Assembly: GCA_002803225.1 (NCBI GenBank)
Contig: NXFV01001789.1
Span: forward strand, 1-64,000
Reading direction: 5' to 3'
DNA from: Gamarada debralockiae
Lineage: Eukaryota > Ascomycota > Leotiomycetes > Helotiales > Hyphodiscaceae
Length of the DNA: 64,000 nt
Each line of letters starts with the position of its first letter. Position 1 is the first letter of the stretch. Below the pieces are notes generated by a model. It saw only the letters and a program-made list of their open reading frames with translations, ran no database searches and was not told the DNA's origin. The translations under genes were made by a program, and so were the position numbers. Positions 54,758 through 64,000 of this stretch are shown in pieces.

Positions 54758-54807
54758 CATAAAAATCATTGAGTGTTCAGAACTGAAGCAGATTTCGAAC
54801 TCTACTG
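54741..54807. repeat. outer terminal inverted repeat, right
   Basis: Reverse complement matches 51412-51479. It is followed by TA at 54808-54809. Confidence 0.8.
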
Positions 54808-54809
54808 TA

Positions 54810-55054
54810 TGCATCACAAGCAACAGACTCCCATTATTGAGTCAATGCTGAAGTAACTCCCTAGAGTGAAGGCTGCATCAACGCAGTGTGCTATTGTATT
54901 CACTGAATGATTGTGGCCTGCGATTGAATCAAAATACTCGTCACCTCCTCCTCATCACCTCTGATGAAGACGCTGGGCTCCGCAGGCCACTCGTGAAGTC
55001 GAACTCTGGATCGGTACTAGCATCGAGGAAGCTTCGTCCAAGCATCTTAGCTAC
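54810..55054. other. right flank of the repeat-bounded unit
   Basis: No feature recognised. Confidence 0.3.
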
Positions 55055-55366
55055 TTAGTGACGGAGCGAAATCTGTACATGAAGGGCGGATACGACAAGA
55101 TCATGAACTGGACCGCAGAGCCTCTCCGCAATCCCGAGAACATCCGTCTTGGAGAGGTAGTGAAAGATATCTGCCCATGATGGCACTGTCACTTTGACCG
55201 CTTCCCACCAACATAACTTCTCGCGAATACCTTCAAATGACCAACCGTGAACGAGCCGGCGACCACGATTAATCAAGGGAGTAGGAATAGATTCAAGCGT
55301 AGAAACACCATTCACGCTGCCAGGTTCTATTGGGAGTCCGGGCAATAATGAGGAACGTCCGAGCAT
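55055..55366 (-). CDS. hypothetical short ORF
   Basis: A 103-codon minus-strand frame with an ATG at 55366 and protein-like composition (INRGRRLVHGWSFEGIREKL, then VPSWADIFHYLSKTDVLGIA). It may be the terminal exon of a larger gene or a remnant. No family recognised and no upstream exon established. Confidence 0.35.
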   Translation of the reverse strand: MLGRSSLLPGLPIEPGSVNGVSTLESIPTPLINRGRRLVHGWSFEGIREKLCWWEAVKVTVPSWADIFHYLSKTDVLGIAERLCGPVHDLVVSALHVQISLRH

Positions 55367-55880
55367 GGACCCCTCTTCTACATTCCTACAACCGCACCTC
55401 TATGAGCGCATGGCAGCTCGAGGAGAGGAAGTGTCAAGTGGGGGAGAGACATCTTACCATGAAAGACCTAGACCAGGAGTAGTGCCACCCACACCACTCT
55501 AGCTGGACATGCAACGGTAGATTCAGGAAGCCAAGGAAAGATGCCACGCTTGACAGAAGTCCCCAAGGAAATAGCCCTTCATATCCCCTCTAATCGCTAA
55601 CGTACTACATCTTCGCATCCTCTCTCTCTGAATAAACTTACAGAAGCTCCTTTTAAAGCTACATCGACTCGCGATTTTTAACTCAACCCCACTTCCACCA
55701 ACATCAAAGCCCTCAAAACGATAACACGTACTATCGACTACCTGTGTCCGATCACTCGATCTATTCTCCATCCCCACCGCAACAACCAAACACCATTGGT
55801 AAGTCACGGAATTCGATAGCTAAGGAACCCAAAACTTTTTGCGCAAGCCCTGCAAAGCTCTGTGCATGGCAGTCCACATC
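55367..55880. other. intergenic, no supported gene
   Basis: Only short frames. Nothing recognised. Confidence 0.3.
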
Positions 55881-56729
55881 AACCTAGCCTTTCGATCACT
55901 GATTTGGAGACCGGCGAGGAAACATAATATCCACCCTCATGCAGTACTCCTTCCTCTACGAACGCGCAGGATCGAGAATACCACCTAAATCGCAACAATT
56001 GGATGGGTAATTTCCATTGCCCAGGAGATGGTCAATTCCTGCAGGGCCTTCTGCTTGGAAAACACCCTCCCCATACACCACGAGAGACACAAAATGCGTA
56101 TCACAACGAACATCAACAAACCTCCCCACCGCCTCAATACCAATCCTCTTATCCTCGTGATCCTCCATACCATTCTTTCAGAAGTCCTTCTCCAACACAA
56201 TCACCACAGATGTCAAACCAGCCAGGCGAGATTTACCCACAGTCAAGCGATGTTGCACGCTTCCAAAGTCAGGCAGGAAGAGCATGGAGAGACCAACAGT
56301 TGGTAGCCCAAATCATAGCAGTCCTTCAGTCACGCACTTATATCATGGGCAAACATACACTCCTCGTGGACAGTACGCGACTGGAAGTCCGTACACGGGA
56401 CGTGGTGAGGACAACATAATAGCAAAAGAAACCTCATTAAGTGACCAGAGTCATCAATAACAACAAAATCCCATCCCACATCAACACCCAAGACAAAACT
56501 CGACTTCGAGCTGTCCAACACCCCAGAGAATATTCAAAGACGAGGATTCAACAGCAGAGAGAAGATGCCGACGCCGAAGCCAACGGAAGACGGCGAGGAA
56601 GGTGCCCGACTTGACTCGCGCCTTCTTCGACTGAATCAGCTACGCGATCAAATTCAATACTCCCCTCCAAACCGACGTTATCCCCAAGAGAAATTCATCG
56701 CATTCATTGAAGACACCCCCAAAACTTAG
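55881..56729 (+). pseudogene. decayed Pro/Gln-rich coding remnant
   Basis: Plus-strand frames read protein-like in alternation: SPPPQYQSSYPRDPPYHSF and PTQSPQMSNQPGEIYPQSSD, then YHGQTYTPRGQYATGSPY in the next frame. Near the end comes LDSRLLRLNQLRDQIQYSPP and a TAG. Each shift is by one base or a stop. It ends just 18 bp before the next gene. It may be a broken neighbour or lost 5' exons of that gene. Confidence 0.35.
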
Positions 56730-56746
56730 GCGCATCAGAAGAAACC

Positions 56747-59450
56747 ATGGCCAAGAGCGAGTCTCCCAATGGTGAGAAGGGCGAGAAGAAGGATTTTATC
56801 TTCGACGAGGCCAGATTGATGTACATCCTCGAACGTGAGAAGTCGGAATATCTAGGTTCATTGGAGTCTCGACTTCCTCACCTTCCACAGAAAGCAAATC
56901 CAGCGTTCGCTCCACAATACATAGTACGTCATCGCAGTGATCCTTTCCCTGCCCAAGATCGCGATTCCCAAACTCCAACTTGGTTTGGAAGTCACGGAGT
57001 CTGTGTTGCTCGAACCCTCGTCATGTTTTGAACGACTACTGACTCAAGCTTCACAGCATCCACAGCGACCAGTAGCAAAGTGCCAAGTGCCAGGCCATGT
57101 CCTCGTCGTCCACGCGTTCGTCCGAAACCTTCTTGCCGGCCAGCCTTCACCGTTCAGCCAAGAAATCTTCATGGACAGCGAGCTCTGCTCCTTTTCCGCC
57201 CCTTATCATAAGTGGGTCCGAGATGAGGAGTCATACTCATTTGGCCAAAAGGGATGGGTGAAGGACGTGTACCTGCCGGGAAACCCAATCAAGTACAAGA
57301 ACGTCTGTGTTTACAACAATTATCAGACCATCAGCTTACCTAACAGTGCGTATTGATCCTGATCCTGGCTAGTTCCAATATTCCTCCTGTTCCGAGCAAT
57401 TGCTAACTCGGAAGCTTCACAGATGGAGGTGAGATTGGTGGATCCTGCACCGTGTACACCAGAAAGTTCCCAATCGACTACGAGCATGTCCCAGGCATGC
57501 ACTTCCAGGCGCCTGCGAGAAAGATTGGAACGAAGGAACCCGATTCGCGCGAAGCTCGCCAAGCTAGAGCCAATAAACCAAATGAGCCGATCGTCTGGCA
57601 GGTATGTATTTTCCCGGAGCAATCGTCTTCAACCATTCATCCAGGCCCGTGATTCTTACGAGTCCCAGAGATCGAGTTTTCACTTCTTTTGAACGATTAT
57701 TAACTCCAGAATTTTACAGTACTCGGCAACAGCACACATGGAAGACCAATGGCATACGGTTGACGCTCTGGTATCGACGAGAATTGAGAAGATAAATGGC
57801 GTTGAGTACGACGTGGAACCGACCTGGGATGATGTTGTCAAGGCGCTCAAGACGGAAATTACCCGGCGAGAAATGACTTGGAACTGGCCAGTCAGTGGAT
57901 GTTTCAAGCAGGAAGAACAATCGCAAAACGCCTGGGCAGGTCCAGTCAGCCAGATATTCAAGCAGGGAGAGGGATTGCAGAGTGCTGGAGCAGGGCCTAT
58001 TGCCCAAAAGTTCAGTCCAAATGAACGACTGCAAAAGATCTTCGAAAATAGCAAGCAAGAATCGCAATACGCAGCGAGACCCTTTCCACCGGGATGGAAT
58101 GACCCATTTGCAAGCACTGCCACCCAGTCTCCTCCACAAATGCAATCAAAGAAGCGACGTCGGAGTTCTGCAGCCCAAGAAGGTGATGCAAACCCTCGTC
58201 CTAGAGGAAGACCTCGCAATGGGTCCAAAGGAAATACCAATCAACAATCGTTCACGCAACAGCTCATCCCACCACAGAAGATACCTGAAATTCCACCATA
58301 CCACAATGACGCCCTGCAATTGCCGCGAGTGGAAGGCTTTAGTGGTATTCCATACGGAGGAGCTGGCGGAAACAATTGGCACAATAGCCAAAGCTCTCAA
58401 CAACAGAACATCATGAACATGCAAGGTGGTAGTAGTAGTTTGACAGGTGGTCAAGGAAGTGAGCATACTCAGTCGATGCAATACCAGCAGTGCTCCGGAT
58501 ACACATCGCCATATGGTGGTCCGCAGCAAGAACATCGTCTGATGAGCCAACAGTCATCGATGACCCCTCAACCCTTCCAGCAGCACACTGTCGAAGGCAA
58601 TAGTTATTTCCCACCTCAACACCCTCAATATGGCTTCAGCACGGGTACATCTGACCCCGATACAAGAGCATCACACCCTTCTCAACCCCGCAACGATCGA
58701 AGCTATCATCCCCCACCCCAACAAGACAGCGCCGACGACCGGAGTTCTCGCCCGCCCATGCAACCTACCCAATCATGGCAGCCACAGAATATCCAGCACT
58801 ATCAGCTAAGTAGCGGTGAGACCGGCTCCTTCCACGTTCACAACCACCCCCCATGCAGCCAATCTACCGCCCAGGCCCCTGAAACCGGCTTCTATCCGAA
58901 CAACGGCCCACCACGAAGTCAATCCGCCATCCAAATCCCTCACCCACCAATGAGAACACCGACAATCCCCGCACCACCAAAGCATGTCAGGGGCCTTAGT
59001 GACCAAGGCGTGGGACAATTCACACGAACCACGAACCCCAATTTGCTAGCTAAACTCGACAAGAACACTGCAGTCACTCTCGAGTTCGCCCATAACCTTT
59101 CCCCGGCCCAAAGAGAGGAGGTCCTGTTGCGATATAGCGAGTTCAAGCATGGCTTAATGAACGATCCATTTTACGTACCGAGCCATACCAGCAGCGTGGG
59201 CAGGAGGGCAGGTGGAAAGCGAGGATTGCAGAAGTGTTTGGAGCAGATCGAAGCAGCTCAGGGAATGGAGTGCGCGCGAGAGACTGCATTGCATACGCTT
59301 CAGCAAGCGACGCGCAACATCAAGGATGCTCGATCGGGAGTTGGTGGTGTCGAGAAGTCGTTCACTGTGGTTCCCGGTGACGGCGAAGTGGCTGACAATG
59401 TGTCTGAGCTTTCGAGCTCTGATAACTCGACTGAGATTGCAGTACTATGA
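56747..59450 (+). CDS. uncharacterised fungal protein with an AT-hook-like motif
   Basis: Four exons, join(56747..56923,57057..57345,57423..57601,57720..59450), give 791 residues. The start sits in a strong ACCATGG context. Residues 1-230 look globular (DFIFDEARLMYILEREKSEY, WVKDVYLPGNPIKYKNVCVY, CTVYTRKFPIDYEHVPGMHF). A helical block with MEDQWHTVDALVSTRIEKIN follows. The middle 350 residues are disordered, Gln/Pro/Ser-rich, and include a basic patch KKRRRSS and the AT-hook-like RPRGRPRNG. A C-terminal helical module runs LAKLDKNTAVTLEFAHNLSP and LQKCLEQIEAAQGM. The basic/AT-hook region suggests a nuclear, DNA-associated role, but this is inference. I do not recognise the family. Introns are 133, 77 and 118 nt with CTGAC/TAACT branch sites, and all junctions keep phase. 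Confidence 0.75.
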
Positions 59451-60315
59451 TATGGAATATGGAGGGTTGTTGGACTATGAGATGATCGATCTAGGGGTGC
59501 ATAGATAGAGGCCTACATCGGTGGCATTTTGGCGTTGTCATGATATGCTGGTATTCTGCCGGTTTCTGTGAGCATTTTTGACGGGATTGGTAGCTTTTTG
59601 ACAAACGGGGAAGATGCACTGGCATTGCGTTGGGATTTCAGAGGGCGAATGGAAGAGAGAACTTTGCACTTGGCGTTTGGCAGGTACACTGGTTTCCAGA
59701 CAGGATTTTTCAGAAGTACAGAATTGCGAATTTGTCGTCATCAGCGCACTTGCTCTTTAGACAGACATATGTAGAGTAATAATGAAATCAAAAATTCACA
59801 AATACGTGAGGAAATCTTTGCAATGTGGATTTAGCAATCGTGGACTTCGTGGACTTTCGATGTTCATTGTCGCAAAATTTTTAGCTGATCCTCGAGGCAC
59901 TTGCAGTCATGGGGTGCGCCATCCAACACTATCTCCATCTACGTCAGTGATGGTTCCTTTGCTACAGAAATGAACCTTGTACAATACAGCTCTTAAGAAG
60001 AGATCAAAATGTCCAGATGCTTGTCAGAGTTGGAGGGAAGCCGTTGGATTTAGTCAAGTGTGAAATTCCGAGCCCCGTTTCACTAAGCGACATGACGCAA
60101 CTTCCTTGCATAAATCCTACCGCTGAACCTCTTCAAACACATCTTCAAATAGCTAAGTCGAAGAGCGCACCATTTTGAATAGCAAGTGCTTTCCATGTGG
60201 TTTCCGAGATGCTGCATTTTTCGAATGATATGAACGATCTGAAAGAAGAGCCTGAAGTGGAAGAAATTTATTTAGGTTCCCTATGAATATCTCCCTTAAA
60301 AATCTACCACATGAG
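59451..60315. other. intergenic, no supported gene
   Basis: 3' flank of the preceding gene. Nothing else recognised. Confidence 0.3.
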
Positions 60316-61162
60316 CCGTGGACGTTCGCGTCAACAATCCTGAGGCTGACGATGACGTCTTCCACGACCTGAAAGCGAGCTATTATGCTAAACGAGGCCG
60401 TTGGCGGAAATATCTCTCTATTATACAGGTCAGACCCGTAGTGGTACGTTCGTCTGTACTTTGATGCACTGCAACCACTGATACTGTCGAACACAGTTCC
60501 GTTTCATTGGGAGCTACTCAGACCGCTTCTCAGGTTTCATGGAGCCATTAAACATCAATGAAATTCACCAGGATTACTCAGAGCGATTGAAAGCTGCGGA
60601 GGGAGATTTTGAAACCAACAATTTCCCGGACTTTTGCTACCGTGATCACTCAAGGTAATATATTCACGAGAACGGAAAGTGCCCAGTCAACAATCATATT
60701 AGCTCGATTGGGGCCTGCCCCTTTAAAGAGCTTGATCTCTGTTCAAACGTGTTGGATTGGGTTAAAACTGTGCCGTTCTTGTCCTTCTATTTTCAAAATC
60801 CAGCCGCCGCTCCAGGTCAGACCTCTTGAAAGGTTTGGTGAGAGCCGATATATTCCCTATTATAGGTGAGAAGGTCACTCACATAATTCTGAGACGTATC
60901 ATTGAGTTAATTGAGGAATTATGCTCTTAGAGATATTAAACATCCCTCACATATTGTGCACCGGCAACGAAGTTATCTTGGACTGGATGGTCTCTATGTT
61001 AAAGAGATGCGAAAAATTAGAGGCTGTATCTGCATACTTGGGGCATCCTTTGTACTAGTTGTACTTGCGGGGAAGTTTCTGTGGGGAACTTGGGGGAACG
61101 CATTTGGGACTGGGAGCTATTTTGTTGCTGTGTTGGCGTTGACAGGAGCAATCCTTAGATAG
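60316..61162 (+). CDS. possible small membrane-protein gene, partly resolved
   Basis: Two exons chain cleanly: 60316-60428 (VNNPEADDDVFHDLKASYYA, then RWRKYLSIIQ) joins in phase at 60497-60654 (FRFIGSYSDRFSGFMEPLNI, then FPDFCYRDHS) through a 68-nt intron. Further downstream a frame ending at TAG 61160-61162 encodes two membrane helices (GASFVLVVLAGKFLWGTW and GSYFVAVLALTGAILR). How 60654 connects to the helices is unclear. Frames between them are interrupted, so part of the gene may be decayed. The pattern of a soluble region with a C-terminal helix pair resembles fungal proteins of unknown function. No start codon was identified. Confidence 0.4.
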
Positions 61163-61551
61163 TCTAATGAAGTAGCAACCCATCCATGGATCAAAAGAGA
61201 AGCACTGGACGTTAATTATGGGCAGAATAAAAGTTTCTTAAGTTTAGCCTTGGATGAGTAATTTACGTGTGCTCCGAAAATGGAGTGGAATGTGGCTGGT
61301 CGGAGTTTCGACCGGGTTTTGCGCAACAGAGTGGCTCACGAACACCGAAGCCCTTTTCCTTGTTCAGCCTCTGCAATGCGGTGGAGTCAATCCCGCACCT
61401 GGATGATTGGTGGCCTCCCTCCTCAGTTGCACAAGGAATGGAAGTTTTTGTTCACCTCAACGACAGCTGCACTCCAAAAGCATTTTCCTCATGTTCTCCA
61501 TTTGAACGCTTGCCTTTGCCTGTCAGTATTCTCTTCAAGTAGCTGTCAACA
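61163..61551. other. intergenic, no supported gene
   Basis: Nothing recognised. Confidence 0.3.
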
Positions 61552-61961
61552 ATGGCGGAAACGACCAGCGCCCAGTGCTAACACTTCGTTCCGCAATTCC
61601 TTCTGAGAAACTTCTCTCATTCATACAAGCCGCAAAATAATAGCCCCAAGACGTCAAAGCGCTCAAAGCGCAAGTGCGAAAAGGGAAAGTTTCCAGGGGA
61701 CCCAGTCGTTCATAATCTCAACCTGTCGGCGGATCCTCCTGTCATATGCGAGACCCCGGTGAAGCGTATTCTCGGCCAAATGGACATGTACCGGGACACG
61801 AGCAAGCCATCCCCCGAACGCAGCATATAGAACAGATGTTCTCTAAGCTCGAAGGTCAGGCTAGCACCGTTTTCCGCAAGGTCACAAAGTCTTTCGACAA
61901 AAGGACAAGGGCACGTGGCTTACGCGCGACGAGCGAGACTAATGGCTTTGTATTGATCTAA
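61552..61961 (+). pseudogene. DUF4238-like pseudogene
   Basis: The plus strand recovers the signature blocks of a DUF4238 protein. ATG 61552, then QC-stop, then HFVPQFLLRNFSHSYKP, FPGDPVVHNLNLSADPP, and ETPVKRILGQMDMYRD. After a frame change come HIEQMFSKLEGQASTVFRKV and TWLTRDERD in a further frame. The TAA at 61579-61581 is one C-to-T step from CAA, and two frameshifts follow. DUF4238 has no established function in fungi. The gene is inactive. Confidence 0.7.
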
Positions 61962-62261
61962 CACGGTATTCCTGATTTACCTTAACAGTCTCGCTTTGTG
62001 ATACTTGGGGCTTTGAGCATCTGAATGCATCCGTTGTGCCGACAAAGGAAATGCCGGGGAACTCAAGAATTTCCTAGACGGATGAAAGCTTTAAAAGACT
62101 TGAATAAAAGCATTGCATAGAACACTCGTCTACTTAAGGTCAGAGCTGTTCACAATATCTATCAAGATGGTGGTTATGTGAGATGCACTTGCTTTCGTAT
62201 CTCAATTTGAGTGGGTCATTTCCCATGTCTTCTAATGAATGTGAAATTGTAGCAAGCCATT

Positions 62262-62600
62262 GCTGAACGCTCTCAACAATAGCAAGAACAAGTCCACATC
62301 CTCGTCGCAAACGGTGGACTTGCCAACGCCAAGCAAACCGCGTTCCAACCTTGCAGGTACGGATTCTCAGTCGACAACTTGGATGATGCTATCTTACCCG
62401 CTTAAACATTTACTAACGTCGATCTCGGCGTCTTATCCGTCGCTTGAGGCCTCTTTGCCGCTGACGGTAGTGACGAGACTGCTTTAGTCCCTATTGTCGG
62501 ATACATCATCGACAGGAAGGAGAGCAGACCGCTACTACCGCTTCCTGTAGAAGAAGGCCGCTTCCGCCACTCCGTTGTTGATCGGAGGCGCCCCATAATT
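62262..62600 (+). pseudogene. ferritin-like / late sexual development protein remnant
   Basis: A single plus-strand frame shows protein-like sequence broken by three stops: EQVHILVANGGLANAKQTAF, QPCRYGFSVDNLDDAI, FTNVDLGVLSVA, then GLFAADGSDETALVPIVGYI. The order and words (a QPCxYxF block, then FTNVxLGxL) resemble fungal late-sexual-development / Rds1-type ferritin-like proteins. Stops: TAG 62280-62282, TAA 62403-62405, TGA 62445-62447, each reachable by C-to-T from CAG, CAA and CGA. The family assignment is tentative. Confidence 0.45.
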
Positions 62601-63188
62601 CGCATACAGTGCCATCAGCCAAGTTCTTGCCCCAACATGAAGTTCGACTTCACTGCCGATGTTTGCTGCCACCATGTAGGCCCGGTTGGTTTAGCGTGGT
62701 GAGCAGCGCTCGCTAAACTTAGCTTGGAAAAAGGGAAGGGCTCCTTCTCACGTGCTTTATGTTCATAATCTTATGCAAACCTTGTGCAAAGGGGTGGACA
62801 GGGGTTTGTGCAACTTTCTCTGATGAACCATCGTGCCTGCCTTTGTTGAACCTTCCTCATCCTGAACGAGTTGCCAACTGTTCTTCCCTTGTCCTGACTT
62901 TCCTTCATTCACTCCTTCACCTCCTCAATTGAAGTCTCCTTGTCCCCCCACGCTGGATGACAGGAGCTTTTTATGTATGCACGACTGAGACACCACTCTT
63001 TTTTCAGCTTCGACAGGACCATCGCATGCAAACCTTTCGCCAGCCTTGCCACAAAAAAGGCTTTTCCATCACAGTCCTCCATTCTACGTCCTTCCAAACT
63101 TGACTCTCCTATATTCGCATCCCATAGACCTTCCACGACCTCAGGATCAATCCACACAACCTCCAAATACAGTTTTAGGAACACCACC
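62601..63188. promoter_or_regulatory. upstream region of the Nma111 gene
   Basis: Presumable promoter and leader: a C/T-rich tract (62840-62960) precedes the ATG at 63189. No distinct TATA box is seen. Confidence 0.35.
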
Positions 63189-64000
63189 ATGAACGGCACA
63201 AATGGCACAACTCGCGCAAAGCGAAAGCAACATCCAGGTTCTGCCGCCGAGCGACCTCAAAAGCAGCACCGTCCCGTCAACGGGAAGGAGTCTGCAGGGC
63301 AGAATACGCCAGAGGTGAACTCCATGTTTGAAGATGAGATGGAGATCGAGGAACCCAGAGTATTGGCCGCCATGGCAGATACAGCAGAATGGCAGGCGGC
63401 AATCGAGAAGGTGGTACGGAATGTCGTGTCCATACGCTTCTGCCAGACTTGCTCTTTCGACACGGATCCTGCGTTGACTAGTGAAGCCACGGGCTTCGTT
63501 GTTGATGCTGAGAGAGGGTAGGTCAAGACGCTGACAAAGAAAAGGCAATAGCTGACATTTTGAAGATATATCATGACCAACCGACACGTTGTTGGATCCG
63601 GTCCCTTCTGGGGATATTGCATATTCGACAACCACGAAGAAGTTGACGCTTACCCCGTCTACCGCGATCCTGTCCACGATTTCGGTATCCTACGTTTCGA
63701 CCCGAAAGCCATCAAATACATGCCCGTTGCGGCTCTGCCATTGAGACCAGACCTCGCCAAGGTTGGTTCGGAAATCAGAGTTGTTGGAAACGACGCGGGA
63801 GAGAAGCTCAGTATCCTCTCCGGAGTGATCAGCAGGCTGGACAGAAATGCACCCGAATATGGAGACGGATACTGCGATTTTAACACAAACTACATACAAG
63901 CCGCAGCAGCGGCGAGTGGTGGAAGTTCAGGCAGTCCCGTTGTCAACATTGATGGATACGCCATTGCGTTACAAGCTGGAGGCAGAAGTGATGGTGCTGC
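63189..64000 (+). CDS. NMA111: nuclear HtrA-type serine protease Nma111 (5' part)
   Basis: join(63189..63517,63566..64000), continuing past the window edge, gives about 254 residues so far. The start [14 protein letters not shown], with a basic stretch, fits the nuclear-localisation N-terminus of Nma111. The first trypsin-like domain shows all three catalytic positions: TNRHVVG (His), [12 protein letters not shown] (Asp) and [11 protein letters not shown] (Ser). Nma111 is a large (about 1000-residue) two-protease-domain, PDZ-containing HtrA/Omi relative linked in yeast to apoptosis and heat survival. Only the N-terminal quarter is present. The intron is 48 nt (GTAGGT donor) and lies just before the His motif. 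Confidence 0.92.

Larger units (their letters stand above)
51412..54807. mobile_element. non-autonomous TIR element carrying a PNP-SIR2 gene
   Basis: The unit begins CAGTAAAGTTCGAAATCGG at 51412 and ends at 54807 with the inverse of CAGTAGAGTTCGAAATCTG. The imperfect terminal inverted repeats are about 68 bp (51412-51479 and 54741-54807). TA flanks both ends (51410-51411 and 54808-54809), as expected for Tc1/mariner/pogo-type target duplications. A second inverted pair (51562-51618 and 54475-54533) and direct repeats lie inside. The only gene is the intact PNP-SIR2 fusion at 52326-54206. No transposase is seen, so mobility would need a helper in trans. The MITE at 8862 shares the CAGTAAA start and TA flank. 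That this is one element and not several nested repeats is an inference. Confidence 0.65.

Noticed and set aside
51412..54807. Reading the flanking direct repeats as LTRs of a retrotransposon
   Set aside because: No gag/pol, primer-binding site or polypurine tract; termini are inverted and flanked by TA, which fits a DNA element better.
62690..62760. GGCCCGGTTGGTTTAGCGTGG, which resembles a tRNA 5' end
   Set aside because: No matching acceptor stem, anticodon arm or T-loop GGTTCRA could be folded; no tRNA or rRNA gene is supported anywhere in the window.

Overview
The window is a 64 kb piece of a filamentous ascomycete (Pezizomycotina) nuclear genome. The support is short GT-AG introns (about 45-150 nt) with CTAAC/CTGAC-like branch sites, a HET/NACHT/ankyrin NLR gene, and typical ascomycete housekeeping genes. 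A Leotiomycetes-like fungus is a reasonable guess, but it is inferred from overall flavour and not from any marker. Exon boundaries below were placed by hand from splice signals, reading phase and family conservation.

Layout. 0-10 kb is gene-poor: a possible terminal exon at the left edge, an NmrA-like oxidoreductase (-), a beta-carbonic anhydrase (+), coding scraps, and a zinc-cluster regulator broken by a 186-bp MITE. 10.3-14.7 kb holds a type-II (Na,K-ATPase-like) P-type ATPase. 15-17 kb holds two decayed genes, a bicupin and a MAPEG-like gene. 18-22 kb has an SSXT/SS18-like chromatin-remodelling subunit and a secreted GDSL esterase, both on the minus strand. 25.4-29.2 kb is a complete HET-NACHT-ankyrin NLR. 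32.5-48.7 kb is the conserved core: DnaJ protein, INCENP, acyl-CoA dehydrogenase, IST1 and a Bre4-like membrane protein. 49-55 kb is again accessory: a decayed alcohol-dehydrogenase-like gene and then a repeat-bounded unit carrying one intact gene. 56.7-59.5 kb is an uncharacterised four-exon gene. 60-62.6 kb holds an uncertain membrane-protein gene and two more pseudogenes (DUF4238-like, ferritin-like). The right edge is the start of the nuclear HtrA-type protease Nma111.

The most interesting object is at 51412-54807. A single intact gene fusing a PNP/UDP-type nucleosidase domain to a SIR2 (NADase-type) domain sits inside a structure with about 68-bp imperfect terminal inverted repeats starting CAGTAAA, apparent TA target duplications, a second nested inverted-repeat pair, several direct repeats and a near-perfect 40-bp hairpin. 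No transposase is visible. It looks like a non-autonomous Tc1/mariner(pogo)-like element whose cargo is an immunity or cell-death type gene. A small MITE with the same CAGTAAA/TA hallmarks lies at 8862-9047.

A second theme is gene decay. At least six recognisable genes are pseudogenes. In several of them the stop codons are those expected from C-to-T change of CAA/CAG, compatible with RIP-like mutation.
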